NCBI RefSeq assembly: GCF_023195835.1
Contig: NZ_CP096199.1
Span: 2,728,001-2,792,000 of the forward strand
Origin: Vibrio sinaloensis
GTDB taxonomy: Bacteria > Pseudomonadota > Gammaproteobacteria > Enterobacterales > Vibrionaceae
DNA: 64,000 nucleotides
Direction: 5' to 3'
The first letter of the stretch is position 1, and every line of letters begins with the position of its first letter. The translations under genes were made by a program, and so were the position numbers. Shown here piece by piece: positions 9,637 to 17,852 of this stretch. Under the pieces are notes generated by a model. It saw only the letters and a program-made list of their open reading frames with translations. It was not told where the DNA came from and did not search any database.

Positions 9637-9674
9637 CCGCAAACGCTTGCGTTGGCGATTTTTGTCCGTATAAT
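9637..9674 (+). promoter_or_regulatory. pyrLBI promoter overlapped by a PurR-like box
   Basis: TTGCGT (9647-9652) and TATAAT (9669-9674) are separated by 16 bp, a good sigma-70 promoter 28 bp before the leader peptide. The 16-mer CCGCAAACGCTTGCGT at 9637-9652 matches the PurR box ACGCAAACGTTTGCGT at 14 of 16 positions and covers the -35. Another LacI-family protein could also read it. Confidence 0.7.
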
Positions 9675-9702
9675 CCTCCGCAATTTGTCTAGGAGAACAT
9701 AA

Positions 9703-9813
9703 GTGAAGCAGCTCAATACAACCCACCGTTGTTACAAAACGCGCCCTGAATCGGGGACGTTGGCTGTGCTATTTTTTGTCTCCATCGATCCAATATCCGC
9801 CTCCTATTTTTAG
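9703..9813 (+). CDS. pyrL: pyrBI operon leader peptide
   Basis: This is a 36-codon leader peptide that starts at GTG after an AGGAGA ribosome binding site and ends with TAG inside the attenuator hairpin. It encodes MKQLNTTHRCYK followed by a U-rich run of codons (VLFFV, 9766-9780). In enterobacterial pyrBI, high UTP lets polymerase outrun the ribosome so the attenuator forms; low UTP makes polymerase pause at the U-rich stretch and the trailing ribosome blocks the hairpin. The same geometry is visible here, since the stop codon overlaps the hairpin. The peptide itself is not expected to have another role. Confidence 0.85.
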   Translation: MKQLNTTHRCYKTRPESGTLAVLFFVSIDPISASYF

Positions 9814-9826
9814 GGGGCTTTTTTTT
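9799..9826 (+). terminator. pyrBI attenuator
   Basis: GCCTCC/GGGGGC (9799-9804, 9813-9818) with an 8-nt loop is followed by eight Ts. The pyrL stop (9811-9813) lies within the hairpin, as UTP-sensitive coupling requires. Confidence 0.88.
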
Positions 9827-9855
9827 GTCTGTCATTTACGACGAGGAAGTAAGCT

Positions 9856-10785
9856 ATGGCGCATTCATTGTATAAAAAGCACATCATCTCCATCCCTGAA
9901 CTCAGCCGTGCAGAGCTGGAGTTGATCGTCGACACCGCAGCAAAATTGAAGGCAGAGCCCAACCCTGAACTACTGAAAAACAAAGTCGTCGCTAGCTGCT
10001 TCTTTGAACCATCAACGCGCACGCGCCTCTCATTTGAAACCGCAGTGGAACGACTTGGCGGCAGCGTGATTGGTTTCGACAACGGTGGTAACACTTCTCT
10101 GGCGAAAAAAGGCGAAACGTTAGCGGACTCAGTCCAAGTGATCTCATCCTATGTCGATGCATTTGTGATGCGCCACCCGCAAGAGGGCGCGGCGCGTCTG
10201 GCTTCAGAGTTCTCAAATGGCGTGCCGATTGTTAACGGCGGTGATGGAGCCAACCAGCACCCGACGCAAACGCTGCTCGACCTGTTCTCTATTCATGAAA
10301 CGCAAGGTACGCTTGATAACCTCAACGTCGCCTTTGTCGGTGACTTGAAGTATGGCCGTACCGTTCACTCACTCACCCAAGCGCTAGCAAAATTCGACAA
10401 TGTGCGCTTCTTCTTTATCGCCCCGGATGCGCTCGCCATGCCCGACTACATCTGTGAAGAGCTTGAAGAAGCAGGCATCAAATTCAGCATGCACAACAAC
10501 ATTGAAGAGGTGGTGCCAGAGCTGGATGTTTTGTACATGACTCGAGTACAGAAAGAGCGCTTTGATGAATCAGAATACGCGCACATGAAATCGGCGTTTA
10601 TTTTAACTGCCGCTACTCTTGAAGGCGCACGCGACAATCTAAAAGTACTTCACCCATTGCCTCGCGTTGACGAGATCACCGTCGATGTCGATAAAACCAA
10701 ACACGCTTACTACTTCGAACAAGCAGAAAATGGCGTCTACGCTCGTGAAGCCTTACTTGCCCTTGTACTCAACGCCAACCTTTAA
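9856..10785 (+). CDS. pyrB: Aspartate carbamoyltransferase catalytic chain
   Basis: PyrB joins carbamoyl phosphate and aspartate to give N-carbamoyl-aspartate, the committed step of pyrimidine synthesis. The 309-residue product has the carbamoyl-phosphate loop STRTR at residues 53-57, MRHPQEG near 97-103, [12 protein letters not shown] near 129-140 and the HPLPR motif near 265-269. Six of these chains assemble with six PyrI chains. The gene is preceded by the leader peptide and attenuator, and pyrI starts 17 bp after its stop. It competes with the neighbouring OTC and carbamate kinase for carbamoyl phosphate. Confidence 0.97.
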   Translation: MAHSLYKKHIISIPELSRAELELIVDTAAKLKAEPNPELLKNKVVASCFFEPSTRTRLSFETAVERLGGSVIGFDNGGNTSLAKKGETLADSVQVISSYVDAFVMRHPQEGAARLASEFSNGVPIVNGGDGANQHPTQTLLDLFSIHETQGTLDNLNVAFVGDLKYGRTVHSLTQALAKFDNVRFFFIAPDALAMPDYICEELEEAGIKFSMHNNIEEVVPELDVLYMTRVQKERFDESEYAHMKSAFILTAATLEGARDNLKVLHPLPRVDEITVDVDKTKHAYYFEQAENGVYAREALLALVLNANL

Positions 10786-10802
10786 TTAGCAGGAGACTTA
10801 TC

Positions 10803-11267
10803 ATGGTGAAACAAACTCAACTACAAGTAGAAGCGATCCGCAACGGCTCAGTAATTGACCATATTCCTGCCAATATCGGCATTAAAGTACTGAAACTGTT
10901 CAAGATGCACAAAACCAATCAGCGCATTACCATCGGGCTTAATCTGCCCTCGTCGGCGCTGGGCGGCAAAGATCTGATCAAGATTGAGAACGTCTATCTG
11001 ACTAAAGAACAAGCCAACCAACTGGCGTTATATGCGCCTAAAGCGACGGTCAATCAAATCGAAGAATATAAGGTGGTGAACAAGCTTAACTTGGTGCTGC
11101 CTGAAAGCATCGAAAGTGTGTTTGAGTGCCCAAACAGTAACTGTATTTCTCACGGTGAACCGGTAGAAAGCAAATTCAAAGTGCAGCAAAAGCACGACAA
11201 TGTTCAGCTAAAATGCCACTACTGTGAAAAAGTATTCTCGCGCGAAATCATGACCGAAGCCCGCTAG
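10803..11267 (+). CDS. pyrI: Aspartate carbamoyltransferase regulatory chain
   Basis: PyrI binds CTP and ATP and passes the allosteric signal to PyrB through a zinc domain. The 154-residue protein has an N-terminal nucleotide-binding domain ([15 protein letters not shown] at the start) and a C-terminal four-cysteine zinc site: two cysteines in ECPNSNC and two in KCHYC (about residues 108-141). It is translationally close to pyrB, and the length matches E. coli PyrI (153 residues). Confidence 0.97.
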   Translation: MVKQTQLQVEAIRNGSVIDHIPANIGIKVLKLFKMHKTNQRITIGLNLPSSALGGKDLIKIENVYLTKEQANQLALYAPKATVNQIEEYKVVNKLNLVLPESIESVFECPNSNCISHGEPVESKFKVQQKHDNVQLKCHYCEKVFSREIMTEAR

Positions 11268-11309
11268 CCCATCCGCACCTCTAATGCGCCTCCAGGCGGT
11301 CAGCTCTAC
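11268..11309. other. Short pyrI-argR gap segment
   Basis: Apart from the inverted repeat at 11310-11343 and a TATAAT at 11373-11378, the gap between pyrI and argR shows only a minimal 8-codon open frame at 11443 with no ribosome binding site. I see no gene in it. Confidence 0.4.
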
Positions 11310-11343
11310 TGGATAATTATTCCCTTTGTGGAATAATTATCCA
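11310..11343. promoter_or_regulatory. Inverted repeat after pyrI: tandem ARG-box-like pair, or hairpin
   Basis: GGATAATTATTCC (11311-11323) and GGAATAATTATCC (11330-11342) are perfect inverted 13-mers. Each, read with its outer flanking base, matches TGAATWWWWATTCA at 12 of 14 positions, and their centres are 20 bp apart. It could be an ArgR operator before argR, which starts 215 bp downstream, or a pyrI mRNA 3' hairpin; no T run follows, which favours the operator. A TATAAT at 11373-11378 may be the argR -10. Confidence 0.55.
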
Positions 11344-11558
11344 AACCAAGCAGCATATATCTCTAACTAATTTATAATTAACTAGTTGTTTGTTTGGCGA
11401 TCCTATTCACAAAGCCATACATCCTTTGGTGGTATTATTTCGATGATGACAAATTCACCGCAGAAGTGAACGCTCAAAATTCGCCAGCATCCATAGGGAG
11501 CGGTGCTGATTGTTACATGGACGAACCACCCTACGTCATGTTTTATTGAGGAGTTCCC

Positions 11559-12047
11559 ATGAGTGAAACTCTACATCCAACCACCATTGATTACAGTGAA
11601 GACAAAACGCTCACTGCTGCGTGTAAACGCCTGCTGCAACAACAAAGCTTTGCCACTCAAAATGAGCTGCGTGAAGCGCTGATCAACATAGGTTTTGAAG
11701 GGATAAGCCAGTCGACCGTTTCAAGACTGCTCTCTCAACTGGGGGTGGTGAAAGTTCAAAACGCCTGCGGTAAAAAAGTCTACTGCATTACCGTTGAAAC
11801 CGCGCCGGTTCGGGTTGAATCGTCAATTTCATCTCAGATCGAATTTATTACCCACAATCAGGCGATGGTGGTGGTCAAAACCCACCCTGGCAGCGCTCAG
11901 TTGGTGGCTCGTTTGGTAGACATAGATCCACATACTGAAATCTTAGGCACCGTCGGTGGCAATGATACCGTGCTGGTGATCCCTAAAGATACCGACAGCA
12001 TAGATGCATGCGAGCGAGTGGTGCGCGCACGTTTGGGCGTGGCATAA
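11559..12047 (+). CDS. argR: ArgR-family arginine-responsive regulator
   Basis: ArgR-family proteins are arginine-sensing hexamers that bind ARG boxes. The 162-residue product has an N-terminal winged helix (about 15-85), with the recognition region ISQSTVSRLLSQLGVVK, and a C-terminal oligomerisation/arginine domain ending in GTVGGNDTVLVIPKD. It lies immediately after the arc-pyr cluster, so it likely controls arginine catabolism. Vibrios usually carry another ArgR next to mdh; this one may therefore be a catabolic paralogue, and the symbol denotes the family. A GAGG ribosome binding site precedes the ATG. A long imperfect hairpin after the stop (12052-12090) may terminate it. Confidence 0.88.
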   Translation: MSETLHPTTIDYSEDKTLTAACKRLLQQQSFATQNELREALINIGFEGISQSTVSRLLSQLGVVKVQNACGKKVYCITVETAPVRVESSISSQIEFITHNQAMVVVKTHPGSAQLVARLVDIDPHTEILGTVGGNDTVLVIPKDTDSIDACERVVRARLGVA

Positions 12048-12051
12048 GCCC

Positions 12052-12093
12052 TGTCTGCGCCGCCTACCCCGGAGGTGGCGCAAACAGACATTT
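12052..12093 (+). terminator. Probable argR terminator
   Basis: TGTCTG/CAGACA arms (12052-12057, 12085-12090) enclose further GC-rich pairing. Only three Ts follow, so it is moderate evidence. Confidence 0.5.
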
Positions 12094-12175
12094 CTCAGTT
12101 CAAGTTGAAACTAATTTCCCCTTTCCCCTGTCTGATTGAGTTAAAATAAACCAAATTTAACTCTTGTGACGATTT

Positions 12176-13975
12176 ATGCGCTTCGCTTTTTCTTTATTAC
12201 TGTTTTGTTTGAGCGTCATCCCTACACCAGCGATGGCGCTGTTTGGTAATTCAAACGCCTCGCCCAGCTTTACCAATAACACAGGTTTTACCGATAACAA
12301 TCGCTTTGTTGCCGTTGATCAGGCCTTCCCGTTTAATGCGGTGCAGCAAGGCGATCGCTTGATGCTCGATTGGCAGGTCAAACAGGGCTACTACCTTTAC
12401 CAACATAGAATCTCAGTCAGTGGAGAGAACCTTGAGTTAGGCGACATCGTCATGCGTGATGGTGAACCGTATAAAGATGAGTTTTTTGGTGACGTCAATA
12501 TCTACACCTCGCCTCTGTTTGTTGAAGTACCGCTACTCAATTACCAAGACGGCGCGCGCGTGATCGTGCAATATCAAGGCTGTGCCAAGGCAGGCTTCTG
12601 TTATCCACCAGAGACGCGCATTGTCGATATCACCAGCTTTCAGTTTTCTGATGCTGCGCAAGTGATGCAAAAAACCACAGTAGAAGCGGCCAAACAACCT
12701 TCAGCTGACGCTACGCCTCAATCCAATGATGCCAGTTTGGCATCAAAACTCAGCGACACTTGGTGGACACCACTGCTGTTTTTGGCGCTCGGAGTTGGAT
12801 TAGCATTTACCCCTTGTGTCCTGCCTATGTACCCGATTTTAACCAGTATCGTGCTGGGTAGTGGCAAGCTCAGTCATGGCCGCGCACTCGGCCTGGCCTT
12901 TATCTATGTGCAAGGGATGGCGCTCACTTATACCTTACTGGGGCTCGTTGTCGCATCGGCAGGATTGCAATTTCAGGCCGCCATGCAACACCCTTACGTC
13001 TTGATCGGCTTAAGTGCTTTGTTTATCGCGCTCGCGCTGTCGATGTTTGGGCTCTATACCCTGCAATTGCCAAGTGGGATGCAAACTTGGCTCAACAACC
13101 TCAGTAACAAGCAGCAAGGGGGCAGCAGCGCAGGCGTGTTTGCTATGGGTGCGATTTCCGGTTTGGTCTGCTCGCCCTGCACCACCGCTCCTTTGTCTGG
13201 CGCGCTATTGTATGTGGCACAAAGCGGTGATCTGTTCACTGGCGGCATCGCGCTGTACGCCCTCGCGATCGGAATGGGGATTCCACTGATGTTGGTGGCC
13301 GTGTTTGGTAACAAACTGCTCCCCAAAGCGGGCAACTGGATGGACAGAGTAAAGACCCTGTTTGGTTTTGTCTTGTTAGCCGCGCCGATTTTCCTACTTG
13401 AGCGCCTGTTACCGCCAGTGTGGGCCACTGGTTTGTGGTCTGCACTTGGCATTGCCGCGTTTGGTTGGCTTTATCACATTAAAAACAGCTTAGAATTCGG
13501 TGGCTGGAAGCAAAGTACGGTGGGCATCATCGCGGTACTCGGGCTGTTTGCCTCAGCACAACCTGCGCTGCAATACTACTTCAATGGCTCTGCCAGCCAA
13601 CAGCAAAACCAGATTGAGTTCATTCAAGTGAGTAATGTGGCGCAACTCGAACAGCAACTGGCTGCGGCTAAGCAAGCAGGCAAACCAGTGATGCTCGACT
13701 TTTACGCCGACTGGTGTGTCGCGTGTAAGGAATTTGAAAAGTACACCTTCCACCAGCCACAAGTCGAAGCCAGATTACAAAACTTTGTGTTGTTGCAAGC
13801 CGACGTAACCCGTAATCAAGTCGAAGACATCGAGCTACTGAAAAAGCTTAACGTGTTGGGCCTGCCTACGATTGAGTTTTGGTCAACTGATGGCGCGAAG
13901 GTCACCGGCGGACGAATTACCGGCTTTATGGATGCCGAAACCTTCCTTGAGCATTTGGACACCCATAACCTTTAA
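12176..13975 (+). CDS. dsbD: Thiol:disulfide interchange protein DsbD
   Basis: DsbD carries electrons from cytoplasmic thioredoxin across the inner membrane to periplasmic DsbC, DsbG and CcmG. The 599-residue protein has a signal peptide (residues 1-21), an N-terminal periplasmic domain with the redox pair C136 and C142, eight predicted helices with the membrane pair C214 and C335, and a C-terminal thioredoxin domain with WCVAC at 513-517. All six functional cysteines are present. It is a single gene between argR and the response regulator, with its own terminator. Confidence 0.96.
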   Translation: MRFAFSLLLFCLSVIPTPAMALFGNSNASPSFTNNTGFTDNNRFVAVDQAFPFNAVQQGDRLMLDWQVKQGYYLYQHRISVSGENLELGDIVMRDGEPYKDEFFGDVNIYTSPLFVEVPLLNYQDGARVIVQYQGCAKAGFCYPPETRIVDITSFQFSDAAQVMQKTTVEAAKQPSADATPQSNDASLASKLSDTWWTPLLFLALGVGLAFTPCVLPMYPILTSIVLGSGKLSHGRALGLAFIYVQGMALTYTLLGLVVASAGLQFQAAMQHPYVLIGLSALFIALALSMFGLYTLQLPSGMQTWLNNLSNKQQGGSSAGVFAMGAISGLVCSPCTTAPLSGALLYVAQSGDLFTGGIALYALAIGMGIPLMLVAVFGNKLLPKAGNWMDRVKTLFGFVLLAAPIFLLERLLPPVWATGLWSALGIAAFGWLYHIKNSLEFGGWKQSTVGIIAVLGLFASAQPALQYYFNGSASQQQNQIEFIQVSNVAQLEQQLAAAKQAGKPVMLDFYADWCVACKEFEKYTFHQPQVEARLQNFVLLQADVTRNQVEDIELLKKLNVLGLPTIEFWSTDGAKVTGGRITGFMDAETFLEHLDTHNL

Positions 13976-14002
13976 GCATCGTAAACTGGCTTTAATCTTT
14001 TC

Positions 14003-14039
14003 AAACAGTGCCTGCGATTGATGTGGGCACTGTTTTTTT
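14003..14039 (+). terminator. dsbD terminator
   Basis: AAACAGTGCC/GGCACTGTTT (14003-14012, 14026-14035) is followed by further Ts. Confidence 0.88.
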
Positions 14040-14174
14040 ACCTCTGGCTAGCATCTATATGCAATATCGCTAATAAAACCCGATACAGTTCAGACTTTTA
14101 GCGAATAAATATTGTCCACAAATGCAAAGGTGTTAATAATTCTATTAACCAAACCTTCATAAGTAGTTAACGTC

Positions 14175-14810
14175 ATGGATTCGACCTACACCATAATCAT
14201 CGCTGATGATCACCCGCTATTTCGTAACGCGCTTTTCCAATCGGTGCACATGGCGGTTAGTGGGGCGAACCTGCTCGAAGCCGATTCCCTTGAGGCTCTA
14301 CTTGCGTTATTGGCCAAAGAACAAGAGCCCGATTTACTGCTGCTTGATCTTAAAATGCCAGGCGCTAATGGCATGTCAGGACTGATTCAACTGCGGGCTG
14401 AGTACCCAGATTTACCGATCGTGGTGGTATCGGCCAGCGAAGAGCCGGCGGTGGTCACTCAAGTAAAGAGTCACGGAGCGTTTGGTTTTATCCCTAAATC
14501 GAGTGACATGCGAGAGCTGGTCAGCGCACTGAACCAAGTGCTCAATGGCGAACCGTTTTTCCCAGAGGGCTCTATCACTAACAATGCAGCTTGTAATGAT
14601 TTAGCAGAAAAAATTGCCACTTTGACACCTCAGCAGTATAAAGTGCTAGGAATGCTCTCTGATGGTCTACTCAATAAGCAGATTGCTTATGAGTTAAATG
14701 TTTCAGAAGCGACAATCAAAGCCCATATGACGGCAATATTTCGTAAGTTAGGGGTAAAAAACCGGACTCAAGCCGTTATTTTGCTCCAACAGCTAGAATC
14801 CGAAGTATAA
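14175..14810 (+). CDS. LuxR/FixJ-type response regulator, CrbR-like
   Basis: This 211-residue response regulator has a receiver domain (residues 5-125) with the acidic pair DD at 11-12, the phospho-acceptor aspartate in LLLLDLKMPG (about residue 57) and the conserved lysine in PKSSD. A LuxR-type helix-turn-helix follows (about 145-205; LTPQQYKVLGMLSDGLLNKQ, then SEATIKAHM). No kinase gene adjoins it. Its neighbours (MarC, DUF4212 protein and ActP-like symporter) match the acetate-switch setting of Vibrio CrbR and Pseudomonas ErdR, whose sensor is an SLC5-fused kinase encoded elsewhere. I infer control of the acetate symporter and acetyl-CoA synthetase; the name is therefore tentative. Confidence 0.85.
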   Translation: MDSTYTIIIADDHPLFRNALFQSVHMAVSGANLLEADSLEALLALLAKEQEPDLLLLDLKMPGANGMSGLIQLRAEYPDLPIVVVSASEEPAVVTQVKSHGAFGFIPKSSDMRELVSALNQVLNGEPFFPEGSITNNAACNDLAEKIATLTPQQYKVLGMLSDGLLNKQIAYELNVSEATIKAHMTAIFRKLGVKNRTQAVILLQQLESEV

Positions 14811-14857
14811 TTCACTTAATTCTCACCTTTACTCCGCTTTAAAGTGATATGCTGACC

Positions 14858-14879
14858 GAGTCAGGCCAAAATCTGACTC
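14858..14879. repeat. Hairpin before marC
   Basis: GAGTCAG/CTGACTC (14858-14864, 14873-14879) with an 8-nt loop. There is no T run. It may be a weak terminator of the regulator gene or a translation-affecting structure. Confidence 0.5.
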
Positions 14880-14910
14880 ACCCTTGAACCTTACTTCGGG
14901 AGTCACGCTT

Positions 14911-15537
14911 TTGCTTAGTATTCTAATTACCCAATTCGTTGTGTTGTGGGCGGTTATCGACCCTATCGGATCCGTTCCTGTCTATCTGTCACAGACTCAT
15001 CATTTAACGGCCAAGCAGCGCCGCTTAGTGGCTTTGAAAGCCGTAGCGATTGCCACAGGCGTGTTACTGTTTTTCCTAATCGCCGGACAGTTATTGCTCG
15101 AGGCGATGCAAATCCCCTTACCCGCCTTTCAAGCGGCTGGCGGATTGGTGTTATTGCTGTTTGCGTTGACGATGATCTTCGGTGAATCAAAGCCAGATCA
15201 AGAGAGCAAACTCACCGGAAACATCAGTCACTCAGACTTGGCCGACCTAGCGGTTTACCCACTCGCCATCCCATCTATTGCCTCCCCGGGCGCCATGATG
15301 GCGATAGTCATGCTGACCGATAACCATCGTCACTCGCTAATCGATCAAGGTTTGACCGCTGCAGTGATGCTGTTGGTACTGGTCATCACCTTGCTACTGC
15401 TACTGGGTGCCACACATATCCAAAAATGGATAGGGAATGTCGGTGCGGCCATCATCAGCCGAGTGATGGGGCTGATCCTAGCGGCGGTCGCGGTCAATAA
15501 TTTGCTGCTTGGGATCAAAGATTTTTACCTAAGTTAG
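14911..15537 (+). CDS. MarC-family integral membrane protein
   Basis: This protein of about 208 residues has six predicted membrane segments and the MarC/YhgN family motif WAVIDPIGSVPVYL near the N-terminus and YPLAIPSIASPGAM in the middle. The family's function is unsettled. The TTG at 14911 is chosen because GGGAG lies 8 bases upstream; an in-frame TTG at 14884 would add nine residues but lacks a ribosome binding site. It lies between the response regulator and the symporter pair, with its own terminator. Confidence 0.85.
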   Translation: MLSILITQFVVLWAVIDPIGSVPVYLSQTHHLTAKQRRLVALKAVAIATGVLLFFLIAGQLLLEAMQIPLPAFQAAGGLVLLLFALTMIFGESKPDQESKLTGNISHSDLADLAVYPLAIPSIASPGAMMAIVMLTDNHRHSLIDQGLTAAVMLLVLVITLLLLLGATHIQKWIGNVGAAIISRVMGLILAAVAVNNLLLGIKDFYLS

Positions 15538-15628
15538 ATAAAACGCCTTCTCGGTGAGCGTCAACGTTAGACTTTAGGCTAATTTAACAGCTCATTAACA
15601 TCGCAATTTTGATGACAAACTCACTAAG

Positions 15629-15651
15629 CGCCCGTTATATGGGCGTTTTTT
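15629..15651 (+). terminator. marC terminator
   Basis: A short CGCCC/GGGCG stem (15629-15633, 15641-15645) is followed by six Ts. Confidence 0.8.
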
Positions 15652-15753
15652 GTTTTTCCCATCGCGACTAAAGTTGAAAAGAGTTCTTGTCCCACCCTTG
15701 CTAATGTAGATATTGAAACATTTTCTTAACAACAAACACGTAAGGAGACGGCA

Positions 15754-16017
15754 ATGGCGTTTGAAAGTCAGGATAAAGCCAAAGCCTACTGGGATAAGAA
15801 CGTTAAACTGATGATAACCCTAATGGTTATCTGGTTTGTCGTTTCATTCGGCTGCGGCATCTTATTTGTAGATGTGCTCAATCAATTTCAACTAGGCGGG
15901 TACAAACTTGGTTTCTGGTTTGCTCAACAAGGCTCAATCTATGCCTTCCTAGGTATTATTTTCTACTACGCGTGGAAAATGCGCCAAATCGACCGTGAAT
16001 TCGGCGTAGATGAGTAA
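15754..16017 (+). CDS. DUF4212 small membrane subunit of a sodium/solute symporter
   Basis: This 87-residue protein has two membrane helices (about 20-42 and 55-73), starting with the family segment AKAYWDKNVKLM. DUF4212 proteins are nearly always encoded just before a VC_2705-type sodium:solute symporter and are taken to be its small subunit. The symporter gene starts 12 bp after the stop. A TAAGGAG ribosome binding site precedes the ATG. Confidence 0.93.
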   Translation: MAFESQDKAKAYWDKNVKLMITLMVIWFVVSFGCGILFVDVLNQFQLGGYKLGFWFAQQGSIYAFLGIIFYYAWKMRQIDREFGVDE

Positions 16018-16029
16018 GGAGTAACTCAG

Positions 16030-17757
16030 ATGGATTTGAAAACTATCACTTACCTCGTGGTTGGTGCGACCTTTGTCCTTTATATCGGTATCGCGATTTG
16101 GGCACGTGCTGGATCGACAAAAGAGTTCTATGTTGCAGGCGGTGGCGTCAACCCAATCGCTAACGGCATGGCAACGGCAGCTGACTGGATGTCTGCAGCA
16201 TCGTTTATCTCCATGGCAGGTCTGATTGCCTTCATGGGTTACGGCGGCTCGGTATTCCTAATGGGTTGGACTGGCGGTTACGTACTCCTAGCATTGCTAC
16301 TTGCACCTTACCTACGTAAGTTCGGCAAGTTTACTGTACCAGAGTTCGTAGGTGAGCGTTTCTACTCAAATGCGGCACGTATCGTAGCGGTTGTTTGTCT
16401 TATCATTGCATCGGTCACTTACGTTATCGGTCAGATGAAAGGGGTCGGCGTTGCGTTCGGTCGTTTCCTCGAAGTGGACTACTCTACGGGCCTTCTGATT
16501 GGTATGTGTATCGTATTCATGTACGCGGTAATGGGCGGCATGAAAGGGATTACCTACACGCAGATTGCTCAATATTGCGTACTCATTTTAGCTTACACTA
16601 TTCCTGCAATCTTTATCTCTCTGCAACTAACGGGTCACCCACTACCACAAATTGGTCTCGGGAGTACCATCCAAGGCACCGATGTGTATCTGCTCGATAG
16701 GCTCGACCAGGTGGTGACCGAACTCGGATTTAGTGAATACACCACTCAAGTGCGTGGCGATACACTCAACATGTTCGTTTACACTATGTCACTGATGATC
16801 GGTACTGCAGGTCTGCCACACGTAATCATCCGTTTCTTCACGGTACCTAAGGTTCGTGACGCACGTACCTCTGCAGGTTGGGCGCTAGTATTTATCGCTA
16901 TCCTATACACGACTGCTCCAGCAGTATCTGCAATGGCTCGTCTAAATCTAATGGATACAGTTAACCCAGCGCCAGGTCAGCACCTTGCTTATGACGAGCG
17001 TCCTGACTGGTTCAAGAACTGGGAGAAAACCGGTCTACTTGGCTTTGAAGATAAGAATGGCGATGGCAACATCCAGTACACTTCAAGCGCAGCGACGAAC
17101 GAGTTAAAAGTTGACCGTGACATCATGGTACTGGCTAACCCTGAGATTGCGAAGCTACCTAACTGGGTTATCGCCCTAGTGGCAGCGGGTGGTCTGGCAG
17201 CGGCACTATCAACGGCGGCAGGTCTATTGTTGGCTATCTCGTCCGCGATATCCCATGACTTAATCAAAGGTGTCATTAACCCGAATATCTCAGAGAAGAA
17301 AGAGCTGCTCGCCAGTCGAATCTCCATGGCGGTGGCGATTGCGGTGGCAGGTTATCTTGGCCTCAACCCACCAGGCTTTGCAGCAGGTACGGTAGCACTG
17401 GCCTTTGGTCTCGCCGCATCGTCCATCTTCCCGGCACTGATGATGGGTATCTTCAGTAAAGGCATCAACAAAGAAGGTGCGATCGCCGGTATGATTGCAG
17501 GTATCAGTATCACTCTGTTCTACGTATTCCAGCACAAAGGCATTCTGTTCATCGCCGATTGGAAATACCTAGAAAGCTGGGGCAGCAACTGGTTCCTAGG
17601 CATCGAACCAAACGCATTTGGTGCAATTGGCGCAGTGTTTAACTTCATCGTAGCGTTCGCAGTATCGAAAGTGACTGCAGAAACACCACAAGAAGTGAAA
17701 GACTTAGTTGAACACGTACGTGTTCCAGCAGGCGCTGGCGGTGCAGTAGACCACTAA
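16030..17757 (+). CDS. Sodium:solute (acetate-type) symporter, ActP-like, VC_2705 subfamily
   Basis: This 575-residue SLC5-family carrier has about thirteen helices and the family features AGGGVNPIANGMATAADWMSAASF (with the sodium-site serines), GQMKGVGVAFGRF and TAGLPHVIIRFFTV. It is the large partner of the preceding DUF4212 protein and probably takes up acetate or a similar monocarboxylate with sodium. A hydrophilic insertion at about residues 320-365 contains DKNGDGNIQYTS (341-352), which resembles a calcium-binding EF-hand loop except for serine at the last position. The likely controller is the response regulator 1.2 kb upstream. Substrate is inferred from ActP similarity and context. 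Confidence 0.92.
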   Translation: MDLKTITYLVVGATFVLYIGIAIWARAGSTKEFYVAGGGVNPIANGMATAADWMSAASFISMAGLIAFMGYGGSVFLMGWTGGYVLLALLLAPYLRKFGKFTVPEFVGERFYSNAARIVAVVCLIIASVTYVIGQMKGVGVAFGRFLEVDYSTGLLIGMCIVFMYAVMGGMKGITYTQIAQYCVLILAYTIPAIFISLQLTGHPLPQIGLGSTIQGTDVYLLDRLDQVVTELGFSEYTTQVRGDTLNMFVYTMSLMIGTAGLPHVIIRFFTVPKVRDARTSAGWALVFIAILYTTAPAVSAMARLNLMDTVNPAPGQHLAYDERPDWFKNWEKTGLLGFEDKNGDGNIQYTSSAATNELKVDRDIMVLANPEIAKLPNWVIALVAAGGLAAALSTAAGLLLAISSAISHDLIKGVINPNISEKKELLASRISMAVAIAVAGYLGLNPPGFAAGTVALAFGLAASSIFPALMMGIFSKGINKEGAIAGMIAGISITLFYVFQHKGILFIADWKYLESWGSNWFLGIEPNAFGAIGAVFNFIVAFAVSKVTAETPQEVKDLVEHVRVPAGAGGAVDH

Positions 17758-17776
17758 AATATTCTACTCAAACCAC

Positions 17777-17801
17777 AAAAGCCCCTACGGGGGCTTTTTT
17801 A
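17777..17801 (+). terminator. Symporter terminator
   Basis: AAAAGCCCC/GGGGCTTTT with a tetraloop and six Ts. Confidence 0.92.
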
Positions 17802-17852
17802 TTCGCTAAATTGAGTTAACTTAGCCCTTTAACCTTGTAGCAAGGATGCAAG

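Noticed and set aside
9436..9726. 96-codon minus-strand open frame
   Set aside because: It spans the arc terminator and the pyr promoter on the opposite strand and has no family features.
15660..15720. Sigma-54 promoter before the DUF4212 gene (TTGCT near 15698)
   Set aside because: The -24 GG element is missing (TGTCCC instead), so it does not fit the sigma-54 consensus.
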